From positions 3,275,733 to 3,339,732 of the forward strand of contig NC_089175.1 in assembly GCF_947507565.1 (NCBI RefSeq): a stretch of 64,000 nt of DNA, given 5' to 3'. Position 1 is the first letter of the stretch, and each line of letters starts with the position of its first letter. Below, one piece after another: positions 32,575 through 48,200 of this stretch. A program made the translations under genes and the position numbers. Source of the DNA: Oscarella lobularis (lineage: Eukaryota; Porifera; Homoscleromorpha; Homosclerophorida; Oscarellidae). The notes under the pieces were generated by a model. It saw nothing but the letters and a program-made list of their open reading frames with translations, was not told where the DNA came from and did no database searches.

Positions 32575-33159
32575 TAGGGGACACTCCTGAATAAAGTTAC
32601 GCCCTGGAGGTATAAGGCTTGCCCTCCGCTTTCGCACTCGGTTGGAAAAGAACGCTTCGTGCTGTCGCAGGTAAGAAGCAGCCCTAAGTTGCGACTTATA
32701 TGCCGGAAATGAGAAGTAGAGTACGTGTGTCTAAGAAACTACTTGTATGGTCTAAGTCGGTACTTTGCGATCAGAATTTCCTTGTCCAACCTAAGGTGAC
32801 GCTCGGGTCTACGAATTAGTGCAAAGGGAGCGCCTCCTCAGGTGCCGGAAGATTTCTCCGAGTAGATAGGACCGTTTTCTAGCCGAATATTAATCAATAA
32901 GCGCGATAGAGCGCACACGAGTAATAGAAAAGGCAGAAGAAGTGACTTTGTGACTCCATCCGACGATTCGGAGCCAAAGCGACGGCGGCAACGCCCGTTT
33001 CACCTCGAGAAACGTTCGACGAATTCGTCGCCCACGCGCCCGCAATCTCCCGGATAATAATCCCCACAACAAAATTTCTTATTATCTTTCACAGTAGGAC
33101 GAACATACGTAAACACTTATCGTGTCAACTTTTTCAAGGGGAGAAAACAGGCTACTTGT

Positions 33160-33705
33160 AGAATTCCAGTTCCTGCTGATCTTTATTGACGACTTTCTTG
33201 TAGGCCTTTTCAAAGTCTTTTGCGAGGATGATATATCGGTTTTACCTCACAGCATGCATGCCAGCCTAAAGAGAATATATCAAAAAATAAGCCGACTGTC
33301 AAATGATACTCGCCTCTTGACAAATAGCATTGATATCGGCCCCAGATATTTTATCAGGACGTGCTACATCTAAATATTGAAAAATCAATATTATTTGGAT
33401 TCTAATTGATAAATTTTTTACAGTCTTCTAGATCGACTTCGTCGGATAGATTCATTCTGCCCGTCACCGAGGAGAAAATGAGACGTTTTTGACGTCGATC
33501 TGGCATGGAAAATTCTATTTTTCGATCGATCCAAACGTTCGAGACGTAGAAAAGCCGGATCAAGAGCATCAGTCCTATTAGTAGTAACCTAGAAAAAAAG
33601 TGATATTGACGTTATGAGGGAATGATTGATTTTACTTTGACGTTTTGATTTTGATAAAATTCGTTCATCTAATTCAATAGCTCGAGAATTCACTGTACTT
33701 CTCTA
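33160..33705 (-). pseudogene. Rpt3/PSMC4 3' fragment, copy 2
   Basis: The same exons as copy 1 are present, from the terminal exon (about 33160-33270) to the exon with the GFDQN region (about 33640-33705). An exon border has been lost by deletion around 33590 (the ATGGCTACTAA start of the VIMATN exon is missing). Without the ATPase core it is non-functional. Confidence 0.72.
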
Positions 33706-33889
33706 TCAGCTACAGAACAGAAAGCAAATAAATCAATAAACAACTATGTACCAAATCAAAAACATCCCTCTGCTTATTGAATTTATACATGTCTATCAAG
33801 TGACCTATTTTACGTTCAAAAGGCGAGATCTCGCGTCCCCAGTACCAAGTATTAGAAACCAATGTCTATATTATGATATAACTGCTTCA

Positions 33890-34500
33890 TTTCGCGACTT
33901 GGAAGTGGTTTGTGTAGGGTAAGATGGATCGCTTACGGAAGAATAAGTGCGATAGAGCGCACTGGTTGAAAGGCGGCGTAGGGGAGCTTTGCCTTATGAC
34001 TTTTCGACTAGCTTCGAGATCGATCTCTTGCGCGTTTAGTTCGATCGTCGCTGAAGAGAATTGCGATGAGGAGAGTTGACGCCTGCCTGCGTGACAAAGA
34101 AAAGGAGTTGAGGTCCAGGCGACACCGTGAGGATGACGAGTAGACATTAAACTACTGGAATAGGCGGTTGAGGAACGGTGAGACCGATCTGCGTTCGTCG
34201 TAGGCAACGACAAACATTTCCTACTTCTGTCCACATACGGGGTTTAGATGAAAAGACTTCAGGATTTCGTTGTACCTTCCACGCCTCGTACGTCGATCCT
34301 TAGCCCCATTTCTTGAGTTCAATCGCTTAAGTAGACATCAGAGTACTGGAGTAGCTTGTAGAAAAACGGTGAAAGCGATTCATGTGGCTGAACAGAGGAA
34401 ATACTTGTCATACCGCGTTTTTGAGCGCCAGCTTGTCTAACAAGCTACTAGTCCTGACAACAGTCTAGCTATCATTCATTTCAGGTCTCGAACGTCTAGT
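33890..34500 (+). repeat. Dispersed repeat R1, copy k
   Basis: Nearly identical to copy i: CGCGACTTGGAAGTGGTTTG start, core GTGCGATAGAGCGCACTGG at about 33947, GACACCGTGAGGATGACGAG and CACATACGGGGTTTAGATG. It belongs to the block II duplication. Confidence 0.7.
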
Positions 34501-34748
34501 AAATCAGCACACATATTTTAGAACCAATGCTGCTGCAGATTTTATTAGTCATACTGCACGACCCTGAAAAATGAGAAAATCGAAAAATCGAAAAATAAAA
34601 AACCATAAAGTACCATGACGAAGAGAAGTAAAAGTTAAGTGCATGGACTTCACAAAAGACGACGGAAACAAAGAAAAACGTCAAATTTTAAGTTGAGCTA
34701 TCAAGTTGCATGATTTTTCTAGCATTTTGGCTTTAGTCACGTTTTACT

Positions 34749-36096
34749 TTAGAAGCCTGATGGTTTTCCTGAAAGCCGTTTGTCACAGACTGCAACAAGT
34801 TTGCCGCTTGATTCGCGAGCAACAGCGTGAACTGCTGTTGGCTTAGTTACTTCTCCTAGCATCCCCCGAATGCAGTCATGACCATAATAAGAAAGACTTT
34901 CCTGAATTGTTTCAGAAAAGTCTTCTTCTAAGTACACCTTATTTGGTACCAGCTGATTATGAAGTCTGGGATCATTCACAGCGTTGCATATATTCGTGTC
35001 AAAAATCAAATGGCGTACAAGAGATAAAGCTACACCAGAAATAATTCTTGACCCGCCAGCGCCGCCGATAGCAAGTTTTGCGTTTCCGTGTTGGTCAACT
35101 AGTATTGAAGGACACATTGACGACATTGGTCGTTTGCCTTCTTCAATAAAATTTTTTGGATTTTTTGCAAGCCCATACGTTGCTTGAGATCCTTGGAAAC
35201 TAAACGCTGTCATGTCACCGTTTAGAAGAACGCCTGTTGACTTACTCAAAATTTTACTTCCAAAATTTATTCCAATCGATGTAGTCATTGACACAGAGTT
35301 TCCATCTTGATCGAAAACAGCAACATGTGTTGTTGCTGCGGAGTCATAGCTGTTTATTGAACTGTAATCAGCTTCAACGTCCAAAAAGTCGGTATAGTAC
35401 TTTGTCAGAGTCTGTGCTCTTTTTTTTATTTTTGTTCTTAGCCAATTAGCTGTTCTTGTTTCACCAATGTATTCCTCCATGTAGGACACGGACCTTCGGT
35501 TCTCTTCAGGCAGATTATCTTTAGCAGGATCACCCAAAACATTTCTTCCCGCAAAGCCAAACTTCAAACTCTCTATAAAGCGGTGAAACGATGTAGCTCT
35601 TCTTTTGTCTGATGATGTCATTCCAAATCCTTTAATAATATTATTTATAAGCTGTTGAATTATTCCACTGGCTGGCAACGGTACCCCGTAAAGAGTGTTT
35701 CCTTGAATGTCTCCTATTGTGACGTCTTTCCTCTGAATTTGGTAGTTTTGAAAATCTGAAGAAGTGAGAACTTTTGTGAAACCCAAATCATTTACCAATG
35801 TCGGCGCTAACGTAGAGTAAAAGTGGTCAGGTCCATATTCGGCAACTTCTCGTAGCGTTTTCGCCAACTGAGTTCTTTTAATTTCTGTTCCCTCTTGGAG
35901 CAAAATTCCGCCTGGCTTTACTAATTCTGTGAGACCTGAAAACTCCTCTACGTCGTTTTCAAGATAATTGAAATGTCCGTCTTTTGGTGAGCCTGCATTT
36001 AAGATTTCTATAGCACGTTCTAAATCTTTGCTAACGCGAAATCCGTTTTCTGCAAGATTAATGGCTGGTTCAAATAGCTTTTTCCAAGTAACACGG
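34749..36096 (-). pseudogene. Gamma-glutamyltransferase copy GGT2, 5' truncated
   Basis: The frame is open from about 36090 to the stop at 34749 and aligns throughout with the C-terminal two thirds of GGT1. It keeps SAATTHVAVFDQDGNSVSM with the nucleophile threonine, the IGGAGGSRIISG loop and the KRLSGKPSGF C-terminus. Divergence is scattered (for example LDVEADYSSINSY against LTVQADYSSADSY). The membrane anchor and first third are absent, and the sequence beyond 36096 belongs to the EGF gene's promoter side. It has no signal or start codon, so it is probably a truncated duplicate, although the remaining frame is undamaged. Confidence 0.8.
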
Positions 36097-36268
36097 CTCC
36101 TATTTTATCTCTGGTTACAGCATAGATGGTTACAGCTGCTTATAGTCAAACAGGGGCAGGGCGACGGCGCGCGCGCGCGAGGAATGCGATCGTGACGTAC
36201 CGAGCGCCCTCCGACAGCGAGAGCGCTACAAACACAAACAAGTTGAAAAGACTCTTTTTCCTTTTTGA

Positions 36269-38220
<1,952 letters not shown>

Positions 38221-39060
38221 CTGCATAGCGGACTTTGTGTACACGCTGCTGAAATATATTAGACGAAACCACTACAGCATAATAGAGAGTGCATAAATTA
38301 GACACTATCAGCCAGAAACTTTTGACGCTCTGCCGTATGATAACTGAGCTCCTGCTTTGTAGTTAATGATTTCTTTCGAGATTTCATTTCGTAACAGACG
38401 TGTCTTAGCCATCATCGAGCAAGGAAAATTTTGGTGACTTCGGTCGTCTAATTAGGAGTCTAACATGGCCTGGGACACTCCTAAATAAATTTACGCCTTT
38501 GGAGGCGAGCAATAGTATGAGGCTTGCCCTCTGCTTTCACACCCGGTTGGGAAAGAGAACGTTAGGTGCTGTCGCGGACAAAAGCAGCCCTAAATTGCGA
38601 CTTACATGCCGGAAATGAGCAGGAGAGTACAGTGTACGTGTGTCTACGAAACTATGGTCTAAGTCGGTATTTTGGATTTTCCGACCAGGATTTCCTTGTC
38701 CAACCTAAAGTGCCGCTCGGATCTCCAATAAGCGCAAAGGGAGCGCCTCCTCAGGTGCTGGAAGATTTCTCCGAGTAGATAGGACCGTTTTCTAGCCGAA
38801 TAGGCGCGATAGAGCGAACACGAGTAATAGAACATGAAGAGGAAGTGGCTTTGTGACTTTAGCCAACGATTCGGAGCCAAAGCGACGGTGGCGACGTCCG
38901 TTTCACCTCGAGAAACGCTCGACGACATCTCCGCCATGTGCCCGCAATCTCCCGGATAATAATCCCACACAAAAATTTCTTATTAGCTATATCTTCACGT
39001 CACCTCTCCCACAGTAGAACGAACATACGCAAACACTTATCGCCTCACTTTTTCGAGGGA
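38221..39060. repeat. Duplicated block III, 5' part
   Basis: From about 38450 (GACACTCCTAAATAAATT) the sequence follows blocks I and II: GGTGCTGTCGCGGACAAAAG, an R1-like core (GCGATAGAGCG at about 38805) and CAATCTCCCGGATAATAATCC. It leads into the most complete proteasome ATPase copy. 38221-38450 shows no gene. Confidence 0.7.
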
Positions 39061-39068
39061 GAAACAGG

Positions 39069-40752
<1,684 letters not shown>

Positions 40753-40759
40753 CTGTGGG

Positions 40760-41690
40760 GAGAGGGGGAAGAAGATAAATCAATAATTTACCCACTAAAA
40801 TATTTATTTAAAATTCGTTTGTTCGTAGGTCGTTCACAAAAATCGATAATTTAGCCATTGAATATTTTAATTTTGCCTAATTTTAAGCGACAGAGATATC
40901 CCACTAATTATTCTATCTCGTGTTTCAAAGATCTTTTGCGAGGGACAAGATAAATATATAATTTAGCCTCTAAAATTCTTTTGTTCGTCGACTCGTGTGA
41001 AGGGACAGTATTATCTGACTACTAATCAATCAAGTGAGCAATAGGAGATATTCACTAATTATTTACTCTATTACAGAACTGAGAGAACGAGAGACAGCGC
41101 TATTCTGAACCCAAGAGCTGCTCTGATTTCTGGCTAGAACTGAGGTTCTTTACACTAGAATCTTGTTCCACGAGACCACCGTTTCGAGCCCGTGAATAAA
41201 CAGGAGGAATAAGAGGACTCTTCGTCGAGTAAACCGATGCATTCTCTAACTGGGGCCCCCTTCAATGCTACGGGCTCTCGACTCGAGATGTGCATAAATG
41301 CAGCATTCATTCTGCATAAATGCAGCATTCTTTCTGCATAAATGCAGCATTTATTCTGCATTAATTCACAGGGAGCTGAGCCTTTAATCTTAGGGTTCCC
41401 TCTTCCTATATTAGAAAGCTGGTCTCCTAATCTTAGGATGCCCTCTTCCTATATTAGGGAGCTGGACCACTAATCTTAGGATTCCCTCTTTCTATACATG
41501 TACAAGAGAGAAGAGTTGGCTAGTCCCTTGTAATTTCAGTGTAATTCAGAAGAGTCCCACCCGTCCCTTGCAATTTTATTGCACTGTATTGCAAGACAAA
41601 AGGGTCGACCAGTCCACGACTTATCCCCCTAACCCTAAACCCGCTTACTGAATCAACGTCAAGCCACTCCAAAATTCCTGACGACCGGCC
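40760..41690. other. Non-coding stretch with two small tandem repeats
   Basis: No exon of the neighbouring proteasome gene is seen here. Positions 41289-41362 hold three to four units of CTGCATAAATGCAGCATT, each containing the palindrome TGCATAAATGCA-like core. Positions 41379-41495 hold three units of about 43 bp built on TAATCTTAGGATTCCCTC and TATATTAGGGAGCTGG. Confidence 0.6.
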
Positions 41691-41695
41691 ACTCA

Positions 41696-42180
41696 TTAAC
41701 CGTCTCCTTCCTCCTTCTCCTTCCCCGTCCCCTCCTTCCTAACGGCCGCCGCTCTCTTCGCCGCCTTCTCCTCCCGAACTCTCGCCTCCTCAAACTCATC
41801 CTCCCTCGCGTCCATCAAATCGGCACGCGACTCCAAATCGACATTAAACGCATCGGTCTCGAACCACCCCCGGCGTGCGTCGTCGCCCGGGCGGCGACGG
41901 CGAATAGTATCGTCGTAGCGACGGCGACGGCGTTCGCTCGTGCTCCGCCGCGTCGTGCCACGGATTGAAAGGCGGGGAATTGTTGTAGTCGGACGCCGAG
42001 AAGGCGGCGTAGTCGCTCTCCGTCGCCGACGCGATTGCCGTGGAAGAGATCGCCGAGTTGGAAGTCGCCGCGATTGAGGCGTTCTTGGAGTTGGCGAGCG
42101 TACGATTCGTCGGAGATGTCTTCGAGCGTGCGCTCCTTTGGTTCGGCGTTCTTGTCGTCGACGACACTCGTCGACGACAC
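41696..42180 (-). CDS. Hypothetical charged protein (frames disrupted)
   Basis: The most protein-like reading starts at 42180 with MSSTSVVDDKNAEPKERTL and continues with DISDESYARQLQERLNRGDF, which resembles a ubiquitin-interacting type helix. The sequence then appears to continue in a second frame (SDYAAFSASDYNNSPPFNPW) and ends in a third (FETDAFNVDLESRADLMDAR, then EEARVREEKAAKRAAAVRKE) at a stop near 41696. Two frame changes within about 300 bases, with no room for introns, suggest base errors or a decaying gene. No family assigned; the ubiquitin-binding idea rests on one short motif. Confidence 0.4.
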
Positions 42181-42265
42181 TCGTCGACGTTTCGATTGGA
42201 TCGTGATGACGGCTGTAGAGGAATCTGTGGAGAGGAGAAAGAATAAGTATTGAAATTCTATACAA

Positions 42266-42745
42266 TATCGTTTATTATTTAGAGATGAAAAAAGATGTAT
42301 TGGAATGTACTCGTATTCTATGGCTCTGTTTACCCAATATCGTTTATTTATTTATTTATTTATTTATTTATTCATATGAAGTCTCTTCTGATGCCACACA
42401 GGTATTGAGATTTTATAGCACTAGAAGAGAAAGCTCTCGTTCTAGTGTACGATTTTGTTTAGCTAATAGAAACTCTAAATTGATTCTTTATAGGGGAGCA
42501 AACACGACTGATAAATCATCATCAGAGGAAATGACTCCAGTTCTATCTAATTACGACTTTATCTAGTTCTTTTTAGGAGACAAACTTTAAGTCTACGTAG
42601 TAGGAGACTGTCCTGCAAGTGAACTTAACTTTGCATTGCATTTGGATACGAACAAGAGCTATTTACTTCAGTTTTGTAGTATAGAAAGCGCTGACTATCG
42701 AAAACGCCCTCTGCGTTCCCGTTTCTCGAAAGGGGGCCCTCCTGT
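42266..42745. other. Spacer with TATT microsatellite
   Basis: A TATT/TTTA microsatellite lies at about 42341-42373. No gene is recognised on either strand. Downstream exons of the UBR5 exon 1 at 42756-43042 would be expected here on the minus strand but are not found. Confidence 0.5.
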
Positions 42746-42755
42746 TTAGGTGTAC

Positions 42756-43042
42756 CTCGCCACGCGTCCGTCGTTGAGTCGCACGTCAACGCAGTGCGTC
42801 GAAACGGCCACTTGACGCACTGTTTGATCGTCGAATCCGTCGAAGGAGAGCTGGCGAATGCGAATGTCGTCTTGCTCCTTCTCGACGCTGCCTCCTCGGA
42901 GCGCGCGAAATATCTTTGCTTGAGTTACTTCCGAGCCTTCGTTCTCCTTGAGGTGAACGGCGACGAGAGAGAATCCTTTCGACATGGCGTTCGTAGAGAC
43001 GGGGACCTGGCGAAACGTGTATAGCACGTGAGATGACGTCAA
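42756..43042 (-). CDS. UBR5: Probable first coding exon of UBR5 (isolated)
   Basis: The exon starts MTSSHVLYTFRQVPVST and ends with RQVAVSTHCVDVRLNDGRVAR before a good donor (GAG|GTACAC). From memory, UBR5 proteins start MTSIHFVVHPLPGT and soon have a segment of the type IKQCVVGPNHAAFLLEDGRV. The shared pattern (MTS start, hydrophobic residue spacing and the final DGRV) matches in order at the expected distance. The C-terminal half of UBR5 lies at 45.2-50.8 kb on the opposite strand, which makes this assignment more likely than the short similarity alone would. None of the following UBR5 exons is present downstream on the minus strand. Confidence 0.55.
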
Positions 43043-43175
43043 ATGAGACCGTTGCGGCTTACGACGTCACGATAAAACTAGTAGGCGGGGCAGTTGCGAA
43101 AATCTGTGACGTCTTATCGATATCGCTCTATAACACGTGATCGCGTTTAAGTTAGTGGTCAGTGACGTCCCCAGA
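43020..43175. promoter_or_regulatory. CRE-rich divergent promoter region
   Basis: TGACGTC/GACGTCA-type sites occur four times (about 43032, 43059, 43107 and 43163), together with CACGTG at about 43026 and 43134. They lie between the minus-strand UBR5-like exon and the plus-strand ACSS exon, where a bidirectional promoter would be expected. CREB/ATF-type binding is inferred from the palindrome only. Confidence 0.45.
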
Positions 43176-44598
43176 ACGTCATCGAGATTGCGTAGGCGAG
43201 CCTAGCAACGACACGGGTATGGAGACACTTGCCCCTCAAAAGTGGGCGTTCCCAAAATTTTTTAAAAAGGAACTATCGAGGTTCGTTTATTCGACGAAAA
43301 CGGCGGTGTAATTAAATTAATCGTTTCCGGTGGGCGGGAAAATTTTTTCGATGTACTGTTGCTATGCACAAAAGGCGATTTTGAAGATGACATTTGTATT
43401 ATCGAGCGACTGACCTACACGCCGTAGCGTCGAAGTCATTAAGGACAAAACCCCGTTTTTTTGGCATATAGTAAGGGGTACTACTCTCTGGAAATGGAAA
43501 TACCGATTAATGATATCCGATTTGACACGTGTATCAGTAACGATCGCGAGCAGTCTTGATCAGTGGTACTACTGACGCTGCTCCGAATCGGTACCGATAG
43601 ACAGTGGAAAGAGTGTAGGCGTCTCTGGCTGTCCGCGTGCAATCGCTACGATTCTCGCGCGCAATCTCTCGCGTCCTACGATCACGTATCGTCGACGATC
43701 GAGGCAAATGTGGGTGCGAGTGTCTCGCACGACGGGCGCATCTCTCGCGTCGTACGATCACGTATCGTCGACGATAAAGAGAAATGTGGGTGCGAGTGTC
43801 TCGCACGACGGGAGGATCTCCGGATCGTCCGTCGCGCTGGGCTCACGCGAGTGGAGCGTGTCATCCCGCATCGAAGACGCTGGCCTCGTCGCCGATGTCT
43901 CGATGCAGGATAGTCAGAGCAAAGGCGGCAGAAAGTGTTTACGAGTTCCTGTAGGGTAAAAGAGCGCTTCTGTCGCCTCGAGTGCGCCAATTGCATCTAT
44001 TCACCTCGCATACCGAGAAAACCACTCTGTAGGCACAGGTCATTCGAACTTTTATTAATCTACAAAGCTAAAAAACTATTCCTCTCCTAGCCTGCCACTA
44101 ACTATCCCGCCAAGTCATTCTTCAAGCAAGCTTGCTAAACCACCAAGGATGTACTGTTTGAATTTGATCTGGCCTGTAAGATATTGAAATACAATCAAGA
44201 ACTGCGTCAGAATCTTCAGAAAAAAGCCAGAATCTTCAGAAAAAAAGCCATGTGCAATAGCTTGATTGCTACGAGGAATTTCTAACTGACTTGTCTTCTG
44301 AATTTGCAGTCATTCAGTTGAAGATCAAACAGCTATTAGTAAATGTACTGCCAGAAGTTAAAGACTACCTTCTCGCTAGTCAAATAGACGTTACTAGGGA
44401 AAGTGACGCGCATAAGTAAATAGAAATCTAGGGGACCTCCTCATGCACCCCGTTGCCTCACCTTCTTTGCCATCTGACGCGTGGTCTCGAGAAGCTTCTG
44501 TTTCAGTGACGCCAGAATTGGCTCCCAAAATTCGAGTAGGAGTCGTAGAAATTCTCTTTGTCCGCCACCTACAAGCTGCTATCGCGCGCTAGAGAAAG
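43175..44598. other. Spacer with a 76 bp tandem duplication
   Basis: At 43671-43820 a 76 bp unit (GCGTCCTACGATCACG, then the palindrome ATCGTCGACGAT, then GTGGGTGCGAGTGTCTCGC) occurs twice. At about 44212-44250 AGAATCTTCAGAAAAAA is repeated twice. The long open frames here are Arg/Ser-rich products of CG-rich sequence and not convincing genes. Confidence 0.55.
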
Positions 44599-44981
44599 AT
44601 GGCTGACAAACAGCGGCGGCCATCGAGCGAGGCCTCTAGCGAGTCCGCCGAAGTAGAAACATGCTTGAGCTTGCACCACATCGACAAGGCGCACGTCAAC
44701 CACGCGCTCTTCGAACCGAGCAAGGCGGTACGCGTCGAATCGCACGTTTCGAGCATGGAAGACTATCGTCGCCTCTACGACCAATCCATCAGCGATCCGG
44801 CGCTCTTCTGGAGCTCCATTGCAAAGCAATTTTACTGGAAAGAGCCGTGGAACGACGCGACAGTCCACTCGTACAACTTCGATCGTCGAAACGGGAAGAT
44901 ATTCGTCGAATGGTTCAAAGGCGGCAAAACGAATGTCTGCTACAACGTACTCGATCATCAGATCAAAGCAAAGAGTAATTG
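44599..44981 (+). CDS. ACSS2: First exon of acetyl-CoA synthetase (isolated)
   Basis: The exon encodes about 128 residues starting MADKQRRPSSEASSESAE. It continues into the acetyl-CoA synthetase N-terminal region: YRRLYDQSISDPALFWSSIA, then KQFYWKEPW, YNFDRRNGKIFVEWFKGG and TNVCYNVLDHQ. These correspond to the conserved FW-x-IA-x-FYW and NxCYNxLDR motifs of the family, which ligates acetate to CoA using ATP. The exon ends with a plausible donor (TTG|GTCAGT). The remaining roughly 550 residues with the adenylate-forming core are missing; tandem repeats and then UBR5 sequence follow. The upstream CRE-rich region is a likely promoter. Either the gene is broken or the assembly is. Confidence 0.85.
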
Positions 44982-45109
44982 GTCAGTAGAGAGTACACAT
45001 ACACATAATTAGGCCGGAGATAATATTATATAACCTGAAAAGATATAATAGAATCTACAATTTTCAATTAAGATTTTTCTTACTAGGGTTGGCAATGATC
45101 CAGCCCACA

Positions 45110-45235
45110 GTCGCTCCATCACTTTCATAAGGAGTGAAGGTTCACCTTCATAAGGAATGAAGGTTTAACCTTCATAAGGAATGAAGGTTTAACCTTCATA
45201 GAGTCGATATCGAGTCGATATCGAGTCGATATCAC
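45110..45235. repeat. Two short tandem repeats at a gene junction
   Basis: Three to four units of about 25 bp (CCTTCATAAGGAATGAAGGT plus TTAA) run from about 45118 to 45200. Each unit can fold on itself (ACCTTCAT with ATGAAGGT). They are followed by three units of GAGTCGATATC (45201-45233). They sit exactly between the orphan ACSS exon and the start of recognisable UBR5 coding sequence. Confidence 0.85.
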
Positions 45236-48200
45236 CGCGCTCGGCGCGTCCAACTACAAAACCGCGTCTCGCATACTCGCCTACGTCGAACAGCAGCGCG
45301 ACGCGCGTCTCTTCACCCGCGCAATCGCCCCGCCGACATTCAACGACCTCTCCCCCCTCCACATGCTCGCAATGCCGGGCATCGGTCGCTCGCCGCTCGC
45401 CCAGCACGTCATGCTCGTCGCGCGCCTACCCAAACTCTACACCGCTTCCCAGCTCCTCCGTCTATTCCAAGTCCGCTATCCGTCCGCCTATCGCGCCGTC
45501 CCATTCAAACGTCTCACCGAAGACGAAGCCGGCGATCTCGATTGCGACGTACTCGAGTCCGTCGACTCGGCGACGACGTCGACGGCGTCGCGTCGCGCCA
45601 GGACCAGCGCAAAGCGGAGGAAGACGAAAAGAGGAAGCGAAAGGAAGAGTCGTCGGTTCGCGGGCGACGTCGACTTCGCCTTCGACGCGGATCGTCGTCG
45701 ACGGACGTGCGCATGGACGGACTCGTTTTCTTTAGCGATGTCGACGAGTTGCGACACGGGATGATCGACATGCAGCATTTTTCGATTTTCGCCGACATGC
45801 CGCACAATCCCGGGAATTCGTTCACTTCCGTGCAACATTTGCTTCGTATTAGTTGCCTTGGCGACGATTTTGTTAACGGCGAAAAAGGCTACGGGATCGA
45901 TTACGATTACGATAGTGATGATGATGATGAGGATGGGGACGTCGACGAAGCGGCGGCGAATGAGGAGAACGAGGGACGGCCGGCTGGCGGGAGTGACGAC
46001 GTCATAGCGGCGGTCGCGACGTCGCGTCGAAACAAGCTTTTGAAACAGGTTAAAGAGGAGAGGCTTCGATGCGAATTAATGGCTAAATTGCTCAGTTTTG
46101 ACGAGGTAAAATAATATCTTATTAAATTATTCGTCGACGGGTTTTTTTTCCTTGCTCTTAGATATCGTCTTGGACTGATTCGTCTGGCGACACGGCGCTC
46201 TCCTGGCTCATCCACAGGCGTCGTCTTCTGGCAACCGTCACGCGCTCGCGCGAGAAACTCGTCGCCGAACTCGAGCGGACAGCGCGCAGTCAAACGACGA
46301 CAATAGCGCAGAAAACAGAGTCTGGACTCGACGATGAGGGTCCGATAGTCGTAGACGATGCGCCTGAGGAAAAAGACAAAGAAACCGAAGTAGCCATGCC
46401 ATCAGACTTTACGTTTTGACGGCGTAGGCGCGTCTCCCTTTTCCACTGGGGCCCCTTCCGTTGCACTGAACCCCTTCGCTATGGCCCTAAAACTATCCCA
46501 TGACTTTACCGGAGCGACGGACTTAGAACCGTTGCCCGTAGCAACCGAATTTCAAATGGTCGCCTCGTGGCCAATGGTCGCGACGACGTTACGCGGTTAC
46601 CTAGACGAACCCGGAAGTGACCAGGAAGAAACGGATTCGCGTCGCGTGGACGCGTTCGTCGTCCAATTGATGACCGAACCGAACGAGAAACTCGTGAACG
46701 AACTCATGACGACGATCGTACGCGACGATCTCGCGACGACAGCGACGATCGCAGCGTCATTGAACGCTTAGACCAGTCCGAAGCGTTCCGCGTGGGTCGC
46801 GCGTTCGTACGCGCGCTCGCGCGCTACATAGCGCTGATCGAAGGCAACTACGATCCCGCCGACGTTCCCCCGAGTCTCGGGCCCTCTCTCGCCGATCGCG
46901 CGCTCAAACGATGTCGCGTCGTCATGGCGACGTTCGGTTTTCTCGCCGTCTCCGAGCTCGCCGAGTCGGCGGAATCGATTCTGCTTCCCGTTCGACTCGG
47001 CGTCGCCAAGCCGCAGACGATCGCCGCGCTTCATCCGAACTCCATCACTTCGTTGACGAATACGTCGTTCGGCGCTATGCGACTCGCTGTCGAGCGCCGA
47101 CGGCGCGGTCCGGGCGAGATAGACGCGCGGTTGTTTTTCACGCAACTGCGCTCCGCTGTGCGTCTCCGCGCGCCGAGCGCCGCGATTTCCCGATGCCATC
47201 TACCCGTCTCCGGACTTCGACTCTGTCATAACTTAACGCTGTACTCGTGGGACGAGAGCGATGATAGCGACGACGACGCCGATACGGCGTTGCCGGGGAG
47301 AGTCTATTGGGCCGATCCGGTGACGAACGATGACGACCAGCAGCCAATGGACGAATCGTTTTTCAGCTCGACTTCAAATTCAGACGATTCGGATGATAGT
47401 GATGATGGGGGGCGGGGAAGACGGCAGCGGCGGCGGCGACGCGGACGGGCGCAGGGGTCGCGTCGCACTCAGCGAAATTTTGAGGATTATTATAATCCGC
47501 CTGATGAGGATACGTTCACGGAGATATCGCCGCTCGATCATCCGTTTTCGTGGGCCGTCGACGCGAGGGGAATCGGAGGGATTGGTAATGAAACCGCGGT
47601 ACGAAACCCAAATGCTGGAAATCCGGTAAGGGCATAGATTAAAAAATCTATAATTTATTATTTGGAATTTTTTCTCTTTTTAGTTTTCTCAGAATCCGAC
47701 TCCTGCTCTCAATCCTATTCACGTGCCTTCTCTGCGCTACGGCGTCTGCTACTTGGCTCGTCTCTTCGGTCGCATGGTAAAAGAAACCATGGACGTTCTT
47801 CAAGCGACAGCCGGCGACAAACTTCCGTCTCCCTTACCACTGAGCGACTATCCGCTTGGACAAGAAAAGGAACCCTCGGAGGCAATAATATATAGGAGAT
47901 AGGGGTTTCTCGCTTATTTTTCTGTCTAGGAGGGTCTAGTCAAATTGGAACTTCCCCCTGATGCAGTTGACGTTCTCTGCATTCGTGTCGTAAACGTTCT
48001 GGAGAAGAGCTGGCAATGGGTAGCGCAGATTCTAGATATTTTTGAATCGCAGCTCATTGACGGAACCAAGTTCGACGCTCACGTAAGACCTTGTATACGC
48101 TTTAGTTCGTTACCTCTGTTATTGACTCTATTGTTCCTTTAGAAATATGCCAAGATGTTGCGTGCCGATCGCGAAGAGCGTCCGCGTCGCAGCGACCCCT

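Larger units (their letters stand above)
32575..36096. repeat. Duplicated block II (proteasome fragment, R1 copy, GGT2)
   Basis: This reproduces block I plus the GGT1 region: CACTCCTGAATAAAG start, R1-like core near 32900, Rpt3 3' exons, R1 copy k, then a GGT gene. The match to the GGT1 region stops abruptly at about 36096 (TTTTTCCAAGTAACA shared, then unrelated sequence), marking the duplication breakpoint. Confidence 0.8.

Noticed and set aside
28503-33705. Rpt3 fragments as processed pseudogenes
   Set aside because: Introns between the exons are retained, so they come from genomic duplication and not from retroposed mRNA.
41289-41495. Short repeats resembling a CRISPR array
   Set aside because: The units are contiguous, with no spacers of unique sequence, and the genome is eukaryotic with spliced genes.
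43534-43996. Arg/Ser-rich open frames on both strands
   Set aside because: They arise from a CG-rich 76 bp tandem duplication and carry no domain.
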